From Desulfobulbus sp. (GTDB lineage Bacteria > Desulfobacterota > Desulfobulbia > Desulfobulbales > Desulfobulbaceae), in NCBI GenBank assembly GCA_030602145.1, contig JAUWAH010000055.1, positions 1 to 9,375 of the forward strand: 9,375 nt of DNA. The letters are read 5' to 3'. Under the pieces are notes generated by a model, which worked only from the letters and a program-made list of their open reading frames with translations, had not been told where the DNA came from and did no database searches. The translations under genes and the position numbers were made by a program. Positions 1-9,305 of this stretch are shown here, one piece after another. Numbering within the stretch: the first letter of the stretch is position 1; the number at the start of each line of letters is the position of its first letter.

Positions 1-129
1 CTGATAGAGACCAGGGGTGTCAATCGAAATAATGCGGATTGAACGGTTGGCATGGTGATTTCTTAGCTGCTTGCCGAAACAATGACGGAAAACCAGAGAC
101 AAAAAAACGGGCAACAGGAAGGTCTCACC

Positions 130-420
130 TTATTCTTTCGGTGGCAGCCAGCGGGAAAGGGTTTCTATAATCTTTTCCGCCTGGGCAGTGGAGGAAATAT
201 TAAACTTGGCCTTTGTTTGATAGAGGCCGTTTCTCTTCTGGTACCGTCGGATGGTGAACTTGTCTGGTCCGTACTGCTGGGTGGTTTTGTCGAAGTCGCG
301 ATAGCGGAAGAGAATGGTTGTCCATGATCCTCTGGAGAGGATTTCCTTGTCGATTTCCTGGACAACCAAAATGCCGTCCTCTTCATAGTTTACTGTTAAA
401 TCTTCTATGTTTTCAGCCAT
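130..420 (-). CDS. Conserved small protein, possible PC4/YdbC-like fold
   Basis: A 96-residue soluble protein with no signal peptide or membrane segment; I do not recognise a named gene. It opens with an acidic stretch (residues 1-16), then a predicted beta-rich core containing LSRGSWTTILFRYRDFDK, YGPDKFTIRRYQKRN and KFNISS, and ends in an amphipathic helix (AEKIIETLSRWL). The order 'LS..W / K-[YF]-x-IR / K-x-x-IS / helix' resembles bacterial YdbC-type homologues of the PC4 transcription coactivator, which bind single-stranded DNA; this is inference from pattern only. The ATG at 420 is the only good start, but no Shine-Dalgarno sequence precedes it (CTGGTGCCCAA), so translation is probably weak or leaderless-like. 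It lies 136 bases after tamB, across a hairpin terminator, so it probably has its own promoter, which I could not identify clearly. The stop is TAA. Confidence 0.7.
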   Translation of the reverse strand: MAENIEDLTVNYEEDGILVVQEIDKEILSRGSWTTILFRYRDFDKTTQQYGPDKFTIRRYQKRNGLYQTKAKFNISSTAQAEKIIETLSRWLPPKE

Positions 421-499
421 TTGGGCACCAGTGTGGATGTTGAATGTGCAAACAATGTAAAAGAGCCTGAGGCATAAAAACTAGCGCAAAGGCAATCAA

Positions 500-528
500 A
501 AGGCAAGGGCGCAAGGCCAGGCGCCCTT
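500..528 (-). terminator. Hairpin terminator after tamB
   Basis: Perfect 8-bp inverted repeat AAGGGCGC / GCGCCCTT (505-512 and 521-528) with an 8-nt loop, 29 bases past the tamB stop. On the minus strand the stem is followed by GCCTTTTGATT, an imperfect T tract. On the plus strand it is followed by TTGG, so it could also act weakly in the other direction. It separates the tamAB unit from the small gene at 130-420. Confidence 0.6.
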
Positions 529-556
529 TTGGTACGCTCATGGAGGCTTTGGCCGT

Positions 557-3500
557 TCAGTGTTCAAATGTATAGATGATGTCGCCGCCACTATGGGCTG
601 GGCCGGTTTCGGTCAGAAAGGAGAAACCCTTGCCCAAGGTGTAGCGCGTGTTGAAGCTTGCGGATTCATTGACAAGATCCTTGCCGTAACTCACATAAAA
701 ATCAGGGGTCAGCCAACTGCCGAAAACCAGTGAGTACGAATCGGATTCGTCGCCGGCCTCCAATTTGATTTCGTCGATCATGGTGAGTTTCTTCACCCCT
801 TGCAGGTAGGGAACCATACCCCCCAATCCGATCTTGTCGGCGGCTGTGCCGATGACACCGACGTCATCGCGGGTTTCTCCCCCGATGGCGGTTGATTCCA
901 GGAGATGGGTAACAATGGCCGATTGCTCCATGGCCGGGGTGGAGTAAAAATGCATTTCCGGGCGTTGGAGGAAGCCGTCGACAATGACACCGGAGGTCGT
1001 CCTGGCGGTCTTTCGTTCACTGCGCAGTTCGATGCCCGGGTTGGTCAGCGGTCCGCCACTGAAAAGCAGGCGGCCGAGATCGATGCCCAGGCGACGGCCG
1101 TACACGGTGAATGAGCCCTTGTGGACGCTGAGCGTGCCATTGCCCAGCGGTGGTCTGCCGGGTTGGCTCTTGATGGCTAGTCTGCCGGTTATCGTACCAC
1201 GTAATCCGTGCGCATCGACGCGCACATCGTCGCCGGCAATGACGGTGATGTCGGCATGGAGCGCCTGGGCAACCATCGGGGAATCGGGCTGTGGATCGTC
1301 AATAACGACCATATCGCCGGACGGGGCGATGGCCTGGTTGAAATCGATGGAGGTCAGCCGGGCACGGGGTATGGTGACCGTGCCTCGGGCCTCGATCCTG
1401 TTCAAGCCCATCTCCATCTGAAGATCAGGCGTAATGTCGAGTTCAAGGCCGGGAAGGCGGGCGGCTTGGAAGCCCTCACCGGTGATTTTGAGCGTATGGG
1501 GACCTGTGGCGAGACGATCAAGGTGCAGCGTGCTGCCCGCACTGAGAGTGCCTGATCCGGAATGGGCTGTCGCTGCCAGGTGAACGTTGTTGGCATCGCC
1601 GTTTATCTTGATGGCAAGCGGAGAGAGGGTGATGCCGAGGGGTGGAATTTCCGCAGCGCCGTCGAGCAATTCCAGATCACCGTTGAACACGGGGGTGGCG
1701 GGGGTGCCGCTCAGTCTGCCTTGTCCTTGCAGAGAGCCGGTCGGAAGAATCATCTGATCGGACAGCCAGGCCAGTGGGCGCAGATCGTGGAGCGCAAAAC
1801 GAAACGAGCCGGTCATCGGTGCGCGCAGGATGGCGTCCGGGGCAAGGGTGGTGACGGTCGACGCCCAGTCGACCCGGAGCAGGCTGTCGTCGGTCAAGGT
1901 ACTTTCCAGCATCGCCTGCAAGCGGTTGGCCGCAAAGCCTGCCTCCAGGACGTTCTTTTTCCAGGTGATCTGATGCGAACCGCCGTCGGTCAGCGGTACA
2001 CGGAGAGACATTTCATGGCCAGTCGCCTTCAGTTGGGCCGACAGGAGACGAGCATGCTGTCCGGTCAACTCCAAGTTGAGGTTGACAAGTCCTCCGGGAG
2101 ACAGAGCAATCAGGCCGGCATCGTGCAGGACACTGAGCGGCAGGGCGGAAATTGTGGAACCGGTTTGCCAGGTTCCGTCGGCCCCTTGCCAGGAGCCATG
2201 TGCGCAGAGGGTGGCAGAGGACGGGGCTGCCAGACAGAGCGGTTTGAGATCGATGGTGTCGGCGGCGACGACCAACTGGGTCGGTTGCTGTTGGCGCCAG
2301 GAGTCATGGTGCTGGCTGATGAAATATGTCTGCCGAAGGGTCCCCTGCCAGCGATGGTCGGTCAGGGCTCCATCGAGGGTCAGGCCGGCGGTAAGATCCG
2401 GACCCCGGCCGACCAGTTCGAGGCTGTGCCGGGCGGGAGAGCCGGTAAGCTGTAACCGAATCTGTTCCATGGCCAGCGCCCCGATGTGTATCCCTTCTGC
2501 CAGAATCGACCCCGCCAGGGGACCATCGCCAATCAGGCTTCCCCGGGCTTCGGCACGCAGTGTCTTGATGTTGCCCTCGTCCAACCCCAGTTTGCTGCCG
2601 GTCAGGCTCAAGGTGGATTGCGGTGAGGAGCGGGGACCGGTCAGGTGGCCCCGAGCCTGGACAGAGCCACGGGCTCCCGGCCACAGTTCAGCAAGGCTTG
2701 TCGAATCAAGGAGCAGGGTGAGATCGAGTTGTTCGGCAGCGGTGCCATTGATCCGCAGCGAGGAACCACCGCTCTGCACAGCCAGGTTGGGAATGCGGAG
2801 CGTTGAGCCGTCAAGATCGATGCACCCCTTTCCGGACAGGGGATAACCGCGCAGGGTTCCCCGCAGGTCGGTAAGATGGACGGAGGCGGCAAGGCCGAGG
2901 GCGGCGGAACGGCCGGAAGTCGTGAGCGCTGCGGTAAGGTCACCGGGCCAGTCGCTTGCCAGCAAGGATGGGTCCAGATGGGTCGCATTGATTTCAGCCT
3001 GCCAGGAAAAGGTCGGGGACCAGGTCAGCGCTCCCCGGGCGGCAAGGCGACCTTTCCCTTGGCCGAGATGCAGGTTCTTGACAGCGAGGCCGTCTCCGTT
3101 GCCTTCGAGTTGGGCGGTAAAGGTGCTTGGTTGGGGCATGGGCGGCAGGTCGACTTGGCCACCCAGGTCGAGAAAGTACTCCTCCAGGCTGCCGTGGCCT
3201 TCGACAATCAGGTTGGTGAATCGCTGCGTGGGCCATTTGGTGTTGATTTCGGCCGGGGTGAGCTGCTGGCTTTCCAGGCGAACCCGCCAGGAGGTGGCGC
3301 CGAGGAGGTTGTCGAGTCGTCCGCTGAGCTGTGCCGGGACAGGCGCACCACCTTCGGCTTCGATGTGCAGGGCGTTGAGTGCACCTTTGATCGTCCCTTG
3401 GACGGTGACGGAAGTGAACCCTTCGGCCTGGAAACGCGCGGTGGTGGTTATCTCCACAGGGTAATCGTCTGCGGTCCGAAGCTGGCCCCCTGCCGTGATG

Positions 3501-4018
3501 GTGAGCGGCTCGCTCTCCACGGCCAGGGTGGCGACGGTCATGGTTTGGCCCTGGAAGGCAAGGTTGTCCACAGTCGCCGTTCGGATGGCCCACAATTCCT
3601 GATCATCGGCCAAGATGGCGACACCGTTGACCGTCATCGTCTCCATGAACAGATCGATCGGCATGGAGAACGGCGACAGGACGGTTTCGCCGCCGCTTTC
3701 ACCCAAGAGCACTCGGACACCGGCACCTTTGACCTCGCGAAGTCGGATATCACCGCTCAAAAGCCTGAGCGGCTCCCATGCGATTTCCAGGCGGTCGATG
3801 GTGACGGTGTCGATGCCGTCGTCATAGCGGATATCGTGCAGGATCACCGTGCCGAGGAGGCAGCCCGAACCGGAGCCGATGGTGAGAATGTCCGCGGTCA
3901 GCCGATTGCCGACCGCCAGCAGGCCGCGCAAGCCGGCAGGGGTGGCGACGAGGCACAGCAGCAGGATCGGGATCAGCAGGATGCAGAGCACAAGGCTGCG
4001 ACGGCTCCAGAGACGCAT
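557..4018 (-). CDS. tamB: Translocation and assembly module inner membrane protein TamB
   Basis: An 1153-residue TamB/DUF490 protein; E. coli TamB is about 1260 residues. Residues 8-27 form a single hydrophobic anchor after a basic start (MRLWSRR), placing the rest in the periplasm. Residues 30-800 are repetitive beta-strand sequence rich in L, G, T and D, as in the AsmA-like beta-taco fold that spans the periplasm with a hydrophobic groove. The C-terminal DUF490 region (about 800-1153) includes the conserved GxLSVxxGSFTVYG stretch from residue 959, a SGGPLTNPGIELRSER segment, and a terminus (YTLGKGFSFLTETG...IIYTFEH) of the kind that docks with the TamA barrel. In the known family TamB works with TamA in outer membrane protein assembly, and AsmA-like relatives carry phospholipids to the outer membrane. 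Its ATG overlaps the tamA stop by one base (TGATG), with GGGAG 10 nt upstream, so translational coupling is likely. The stop is TGA. Confidence 0.95.
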   Translation of the reverse strand: MRLWSRRSLVLCILLIPILLLCLVATPAGLRGLLAVGNRLTADILTIGSGSGCLLGTVILHDIRYDDGIDTVTIDRLEIAWEPLRLLSGDIRLREVKGAGVRVLLGESGGETVLSPFSMPIDLFMETMTVNGVAILADDQELWAIRTATVDNLAFQGQTMTVATLAVESEPLTITAGGQLRTADDYPVEITTTARFQAEGFTSVTVQGTIKGALNALHIEAEGGAPVPAQLSGRLDNLLGATSWRVRLESQQLTPAEINTKWPTQRFTNLIVEGHGSLEEYFLDLGGQVDLPPMPQPSTFTAQLEGNGDGLAVKNLHLGQGKGRLAARGALTWSPTFSWQAEINATHLDPSLLASDWPGDLTAALTTSGRSAALGLAASVHLTDLRGTLRGYPLSGKGCIDLDGSTLRIPNLAVQSGGSSLRINGTAAEQLDLTLLLDSTSLAELWPGARGSVQARGHLTGPRSSPQSTLSLTGSKLGLDEGNIKTLRAEARGSLIGDGPLAGSILAEGIHIGALAMEQIRLQLTGSPARHSLELVGRGPDLTAGLTLDGALTDHRWQGTLRQTYFISQHHDSWRQQQPTQLVVAADTIDLKPLCLAAPSSATLCAHGSWQGADGTWQTGSTISALPLSVLHDAGLIALSPGGLVNLNLELTGQHARLLSAQLKATGHEMSLRVPLTDGGSHQITWKKNVLEAGFAANRLQAMLESTLTDDSLLRVDWASTVTTLAPDAILRAPMTGSFRFALHDLRPLAWLSDQMILPTGSLQGQGRLSGTPATPVFNGDLELLDGAAEIPPLGITLSPLAIKINGDANNVHLAATAHSGSGTLSAGSTLHLDRLATGPHTLKITGEGFQAARLPGLELDITPDLQMEMGLNRIEARGTVTIPRARLTSIDFNQAIAPSGDMVVIDDPQPDSPMVAQALHADITVIAGDDVRVDAHGLRGTITGRLAIKSQPGRPPLGNGTLSVHKGSFTVYGRRLGIDLGRLLFSGGPLTNPGIELRSERKTARTTSGVIVDGFLQRPEMHFYSTPAMEQSAIVTHLLESTAIGGETRDDVGVIGTAADKIGLGGMVPYLQGVKKLTMIDEIKLEAGDESDSYSLVFGSWLTPDFYVSYGKDLVNESASFNTRYTLGKGFSFLTETGPAHSGGDIIYTFEH

Positions 4019-5865
4019 CAGAGGTCAGCTCCCATGGTGAAGTGGATACGCCAGGATCCCTCCTCGTCGAGCGCCCTGGCCACGTCCAGACGGATCTGGC
4101 CGAACACGCCATTCCAGCGAACGCCCACGCCGGCGCCGGAACTGAGGGAGACATCGGAAAAATCGTTCATGGCCGTACCGCTGTCGTAGAAGATCGCCCC
4201 GCTCCAGGCATCGAACAGCGTTCGTTCCAGTTCGAAGCTGTAGGTCAGCAGATGTTTGCCGCCCTGAACGTTTCCTTCGCTGTCGACCGGACCGATCTTC
4301 TTGTAGCCGTATCCCCGAACGCTCTGGTCGCCGCCGGCATAATAACGCAGGGTGGGCGGCAGGTCGTAGATGTCGTCGACCAGGGTGGTGCCGATTTCAC
4401 CCCGGCCGATGCAGCGCCAGTCGTCGAAAAACGAGTAGATCGCCTTGGTGCGGAGCGTGGCCTGGAGAAAGGAGGTGTCGGCGAGGATGTTCTCCTCGCT
4501 GCCGGTGAGGGTGCCGGTGAAGCGGATGCCCCTTTTGGTGGCGATGCGGTCGTCGGCCCAGAAGACACTGCCCTTGATGCCGGGGATGAACAGGGCGTCC
4601 TGATCCGAATCCTGGCCGGTGCTGTACCGTTCGTCGATGAACTGAAGGAAGGTGGAATACTCGCCCCAATCCCGGAAGTGATCGTGGCTGATGATCGCAT
4701 TCAACGTTTTGGTGTCGGTGGCGTCAAACTCCTCGGTTTCATATTTCCCGATCAGGGTCAGTCGATCCTTCCTGGGGTCGCCGATCGGGATGGTGTAGGT
4801 GCCGCTCAGGTTGCTCTTCCGTTCCGCCGGCCGCAACTGCACATCCAACTGGTGACCATGCCGGTTGAGGTGGCGGTTGGTGTACTCGAGGGTGGTCCGG
4901 AAACCGGTGTCGGTGCCGTATCCCAACCCGACGCCGTAGCGATGGGCCAGGTTGGGGGTCAGGACAACGGTAACCGGTACCCGGGCGGCATCGGCTTGGT
5001 CGAGATCGTAGACCACGTCCACGGTTTGGAAATAGTTGGCGTTGAACATCGATTGCCGCAGCCTGGTCAGGGACCTGGGGGAAAAGGGGTCCCCTTCGCG
5101 GACCGATGCGATCTTCCGCAGCAGATCGTGGTCGATGAAGTCGGCCTCGAAAGTCAGGGGGCCAAATTGGTAGCGTGGGCCGGTCTCGAGGTTGAGGAGC
5201 AGGCTGGCGGTGAGCGATTGTCTGCTGATTTCCACCCTGTTGTCGCGGAAGGCGGCCCGCTGGAAACCACGCTCAAGGGCGGCGCCTATCAGGGTGTCCT
5301 TGCCCTGTTCATAGATCTGATGATCAAGGACGTCGCCCCGGCGGAGCGGAAAGCGGCGCACCGCCTCCCGAAGGCTCTCGTCCCGTTCGCCGGTTCCGAT
5401 GAGGGCGATGCGCACCTCGTCGACGGTGACCGGCGGGCCGGTGGCTACGGTCAGCTCGACCAGCCAGCCACGGTTGCGACGTTGATGATTGATGGTGATC
5501 TCGGGCCGATAGTACCCAAAAGGTTCCAGGGCCCTGGCGGTTTCCAGCCTGGCTTTACGGACCAGGAGGGCAAAGAAGGCTTCGGACACATCGTCGTGCA
5601 CCCTGGTCAGGGAGAGGTGGCTTAAGATATTGGTCCGTTGACTGTCGGTGAGTTCACCGGTCAGGTTGACGGTGACAGGGGATTGAGCCAGAAGACGTCC
5701 GGGGAGGAGCGTTGCGCCGATCACCAGGATAGCCAGGAGGACCGCGCCGACCAGGGCGTGCAGTGGCGCCTGGGAGCTTTCCCCATGAGGTTGCCGGGGC
5801 GTAAGCGGAGTGGGCGGACCTGTTCGGGAAGGATGCCAGAGGTAAAGCAATGGGATAATTGACAT
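4018..5865 (-). CDS. tamA: Outer membrane Omp85-family protein TamA
   Basis: A 615-residue Omp85/BamA-superfamily protein; E. coli TamA is 577. Residues 1-36 are a polar, proline-rich extension. Residues 37-60 (HALVGAVLLAILVIGATLLPGRLLA) look like a signal peptide core with likely cleavage after A60. Three POTRA-like domains cover roughly 63-140, 145-228 and 231-304, and a 16-strand-type barrel occupies about 306-615. The barrel carries the hallmark VRGY motif at 516-519 in the context RYYAGGDQSVRGYGYKKIG, the substrate-pore loop signature of the superfamily. No second ATG, GTG or TTG lies just before the hydrophobic core, so 5865 is the best start, although no good Shine-Dalgarno sequence precedes it (GCAGAGACTCCGGC). 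A weak promoter-like pair (TTTCAA at 5966-5971, 17-nt gap, TACATT at 5943-5948) lies upstream, about 80 bases before the start. The gene is followed by tamB with a one-base overlap, which supports TamA over other Omp85 proteins. Confidence 0.93.
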   Translation of the reverse strand: MSIIPLLYLWHPSRTGPPTPLTPRQPHGESSQAPLHALVGAVLLAILVIGATLLPGRLLAQSPVTVNLTGELTDSQRTNILSHLSLTRVHDDVSEAFFALLVRKARLETARALEPFGYYRPEITINHQRRNRGWLVELTVATGPPVTVDEVRIALIGTGERDESLREAVRRFPLRRGDVLDHQIYEQGKDTLIGAALERGFQRAAFRDNRVEISRQSLTASLLLNLETGPRYQFGPLTFEADFIDHDLLRKIASVREGDPFSPRSLTRLRQSMFNANYFQTVDVVYDLDQADAARVPVTVVLTPNLAHRYGVGLGYGTDTGFRTTLEYTNRHLNRHGHQLDVQLRPAERKSNLSGTYTIPIGDPRKDRLTLIGKYETEEFDATDTKTLNAIISHDHFRDWGEYSTFLQFIDERYSTGQDSDQDALFIPGIKGSVFWADDRIATKRGIRFTGTLTGSEENILADTSFLQATLRTKAIYSFFDDWRCIGRGEIGTTLVDDIYDLPPTLRYYAGGDQSVRGYGYKKIGPVDSEGNVQGGKHLLTYSFELERTLFDAWSGAIFYDSGTAMNDFSDVSLSSGAGVGVRWNGVFGQIRLDVARALDEEGSWRIHFTMGADL

Positions 5866-5979
5866 GCCGGAGTCTCTGCAACAACCGGTTGCGGGATTCG
5901 GGTCCCCTGTCGCGGCTGCCGATTCCAGCCGCCATGTCCATGAATGTACTCAAAGAGGATTTTTTTTGAAAGACTTGTT

Positions 5980-6007
5980 TGCGCGGCCCCGGAGCCGGGG
6001 CCGCGCA
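5980..6007 (-). terminator. Strong GC hairpin after clpB, probable terminator
   Basis: An 11-bp perfect stem TGCGCGGCCCC / GGGGCCGCGCA (5980-5990 and 5997-6007) with a 6-nt loop, 13 bases beyond the clpB stop. No T run follows on the minus strand (AAACAAGTCTTTC), so it may be an inefficient intrinsic terminator or an RNA 3'-end stabiliser allowing some read-through into tamA. An 8-T run occurs at 5960-5967 on the plus strand, on the wrong side for termination in that direction. Confidence 0.5.
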
Positions 6008-6020
6008 CAACCGGGCTTGT

Positions 6021-8612
<2,592 letters not shown>

Positions 8613-8677
8613 GTCTTCTCTCCTTCCCTGGCGCTGATATCATTCAGGCAGGGGGTTGATTCATTCTTTCGGGGGAG

Positions 8678-8705
8678 AAGATAAGATTGAAAACGGACGG
8701 GTCAA
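8678..8705 (-). promoter_or_regulatory. Candidate sigma70-like promoter of clpB
   Basis: TTGACC (8700-8705) and TATCTT (8678-8683) are separated by 16 nt, giving a leader of about 60 nt before the clpB ATG. No CIRCE inverted repeat and no CCCCAT-type sigma32 -10 box at proper spacing was seen, although CTTGACC partly resembles a heat-shock -35. Confidence 0.4.
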
Positions 8706-8747
8706 GATTTTGGCACGAACAGGGGGTGTTTTCGAAAATCGGACAAG

Positions 8748-8779
8748 AAAAAACCCCTTGCCTGGCCAGGCAAGGGGTT
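8748..8779 (-). terminator. Intrinsic terminator of the HesB-like selenoprotein gene
   Basis: A perfect 28-nt palindrome at 8752-8779 (half-site AACCCCTTGCCTGG) folds into a 12-bp stem with a 4-nt loop. On the minus strand it runs into six T (8748-8753). It begins 29 bases after the gene's stop and lies upstream of the clpB promoter, so the two genes are probably separate transcripts. Confidence 0.9.
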
Positions 8780-8808
8780 GATAAAGCCGGAGGGGGGCAA
8801 CGACTCAA

Positions 8809-9138
8809 TCAGCCGCACGATCCCCCGCATGAACCGGTTGAACAACTGCCGCCACCAAGGGGATTGGCCGAGGTGATGGAAAAGCCGGACCGGTAACCGG
8901 CCTCAATGAAATCAACCTTGACGGTCCCGCATCTCTCTAGCAGACCTTCGTCCACAAGAAATTTCAGACCGCCTTCCTCATACGTCTTGTCGCTCTCTTT
9001 TGGCTCATCCAGAGCCAAGCCCAGGGATGGGCCGCTTCACCCACCCTGCATCAGGGCGATGCGAATCGCAGAACTGATCTTGTTCTGCTCCAGATAGGCT
9101 TTGAGATTATTTACAGCAAGTGCTGTGACTTCGAACAT
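8809..9138 (-). CDS. HesB/IscA-like selenoprotein (Sec at codon 34)
   Basis: A 109-residue protein when the in-frame TGA at codon 34 is read as selenocysteine (U). The upstream part (MFEVTALAVNNLKAYLEQNK, then ISSAIRIALMQGG) and the part after TGA (SGPSLGLALDEPKESDKTYE...) join without a frame change into one A-type carrier fold. U34 sits where IscA has its first conserved Cys (C35 in E. coli), followed by the family's GxxLGLALDE-like turn and DF(I/L)...SGF strand (76-86). The C-terminus is glycine-rich with C99, C104 and C108, unlike the usual CxC pair; C70 is extra. A-type carriers bind or transfer Fe-S clusters; HesB-like selenoproteins are a known bacterial group whose exact role is unclear to me. 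The ATG at 9138 has a perfect AGGAGG 5 nt upstream. Treating TGA as stop leaves a 33-residue stub and a 69-residue 'gene' starting at TTG 9018. It is probably monocistronic, with its own promoter and terminator. Confidence 0.9.
9000..9018 (-). promoter_or_regulatory. Candidate bacterial SECIS hairpin
   Basis: Within the coding sequence, TTGGCTC (9012-9018) and GAGCCAA (9000-9006) form a perfect 7-bp stem with loop UGGAU (9007-9011). The stem starts 18 nt, and the loop 25 nt, after the UGA, and a G is the second loop base. This fits the general bacterial SECIS model as I recall it: loop about 16-37 nt from UGA, short loop, G among its first two bases. A second small hairpin (GCCCA / TGGGC, 9019-9032) sits directly between it and the UGA. 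An alternative longer fold (9025-9033 with 9002-9010) is also possible. The expected role is binding SelB to recode UGA as Sec. Confidence 0.75.
9037..9039 (-). other. Selenocysteine codon (TGA) of the HesB-like gene
   Basis: In-frame TGA at codon 34, preceded by CAG GGT GGG and followed by AGC GGC CCA. It replaces the conserved first Cys of the A-type carrier fold (motif QGGUSGPSLGL). The gene's real stop at 8809-8811 is also TGA, so the same triplet has both meanings within one short gene. Confidence 0.88.
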
Positions 9139-9143
9139 TCAAG

Positions 9144-9149
9144 CCTCCT
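9144..9149 (-). promoter_or_regulatory. Ribosome binding site deciding the selenoprotein start
   Basis: Perfect AGGAGG, 5 nt before ATG 9138. It fixes the translation start upstream of the in-frame TGA. The alternative internal TTG at 9018 lies inside the SECIS stem and has no comparable site. Confidence 0.85.
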
Positions 9150-9202
9150 ACACATTGAAAAAGTTCCTTCCCGCTGGCGGAAAAAATGAGGGTTAGGATG
9201 CA

Positions 9203-9231
9203 AAAATAAGGCGCAAAGGCAGGCACGTCAA
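9203..9231 (-). promoter_or_regulatory. Candidate sigma70-like promoter of the HesB-like gene
   Basis: TTGACG (9226-9231, 5 of 6 to consensus) and TATTTT (9203-9208, 4 of 6) are separated by exactly 17 nt, giving a leader of about 58 nt. No clear Fur-, IscR- or RirA-like operator was recognised around it by eye. Confidence 0.5.
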
Positions 9232-9283
9232 CCAAAGATGTGTCCGCAGGCGCGATTGCGTCTCTTCGCAAGGCAGAGGGGTC

Positions 9284-9305
9284 TCGAATCGGCACATGGA
9301 TTCGA
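9284..9305. repeat. Short inverted repeat in the right intergenic region
   Basis: TCGAATC (9284-9290) and GATTCGA (9299-9305) are perfect 7-bp arms around an 8-nt spacer, about 50 bases upstream of the candidate promoter's -35. No T run follows on either strand, so it is not an obvious terminator. It could be an operator half-site pair or chance. The rest of 9139-9375 shows no supportable gene. Confidence 0.3.

Noticed and set aside
1..129. Possible partial genes at the left edge: a minus-strand frame open from the TAA at 130 to the edge (containing SIDTPGLYQ), a minus-strand ATG at 51-53, or a plus-strand tail ending at 42
   Set aside because: None has a start with a ribosome binding site, and 43 open codons can occur by chance; too little sequence to support any of them.
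105..132. T run at 105-111 (minus strand) as a terminator for the 96-residue gene
   Set aside because: Seven T follow the gene's stop, but no convincing stem precedes them.
4042..5625. Long plus-strand open frame of 527 codons opposite tamA
   Set aside because: Its translation is low-complexity V/G/D/P-rich with no family features, and it lies antisense to a convincing Omp85 protein; it is a GC-driven shadow frame.
8687..8896. Plus-strand 69-codon open frame
   Set aside because: It crosses the terminator palindrome and the selenoprotein tail in antisense, and its sequence has no protein-like features.
8809..9018. A 69-residue gene starting at TTG 9018
   Set aside because: It has no ribosome binding site, starts within the SECIS stem, and lacks the N-terminal half of the A-type carrier fold; it is the tail of the selenoprotein gene.
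9162..9186. Hairpin-like CCGC/GCGG sequence with an A/T run in the leader of the selenoprotein gene
   Set aside because: The stem is only 4 bp with a 2-base loop, and the T run precedes rather than follows it on the minus strand.
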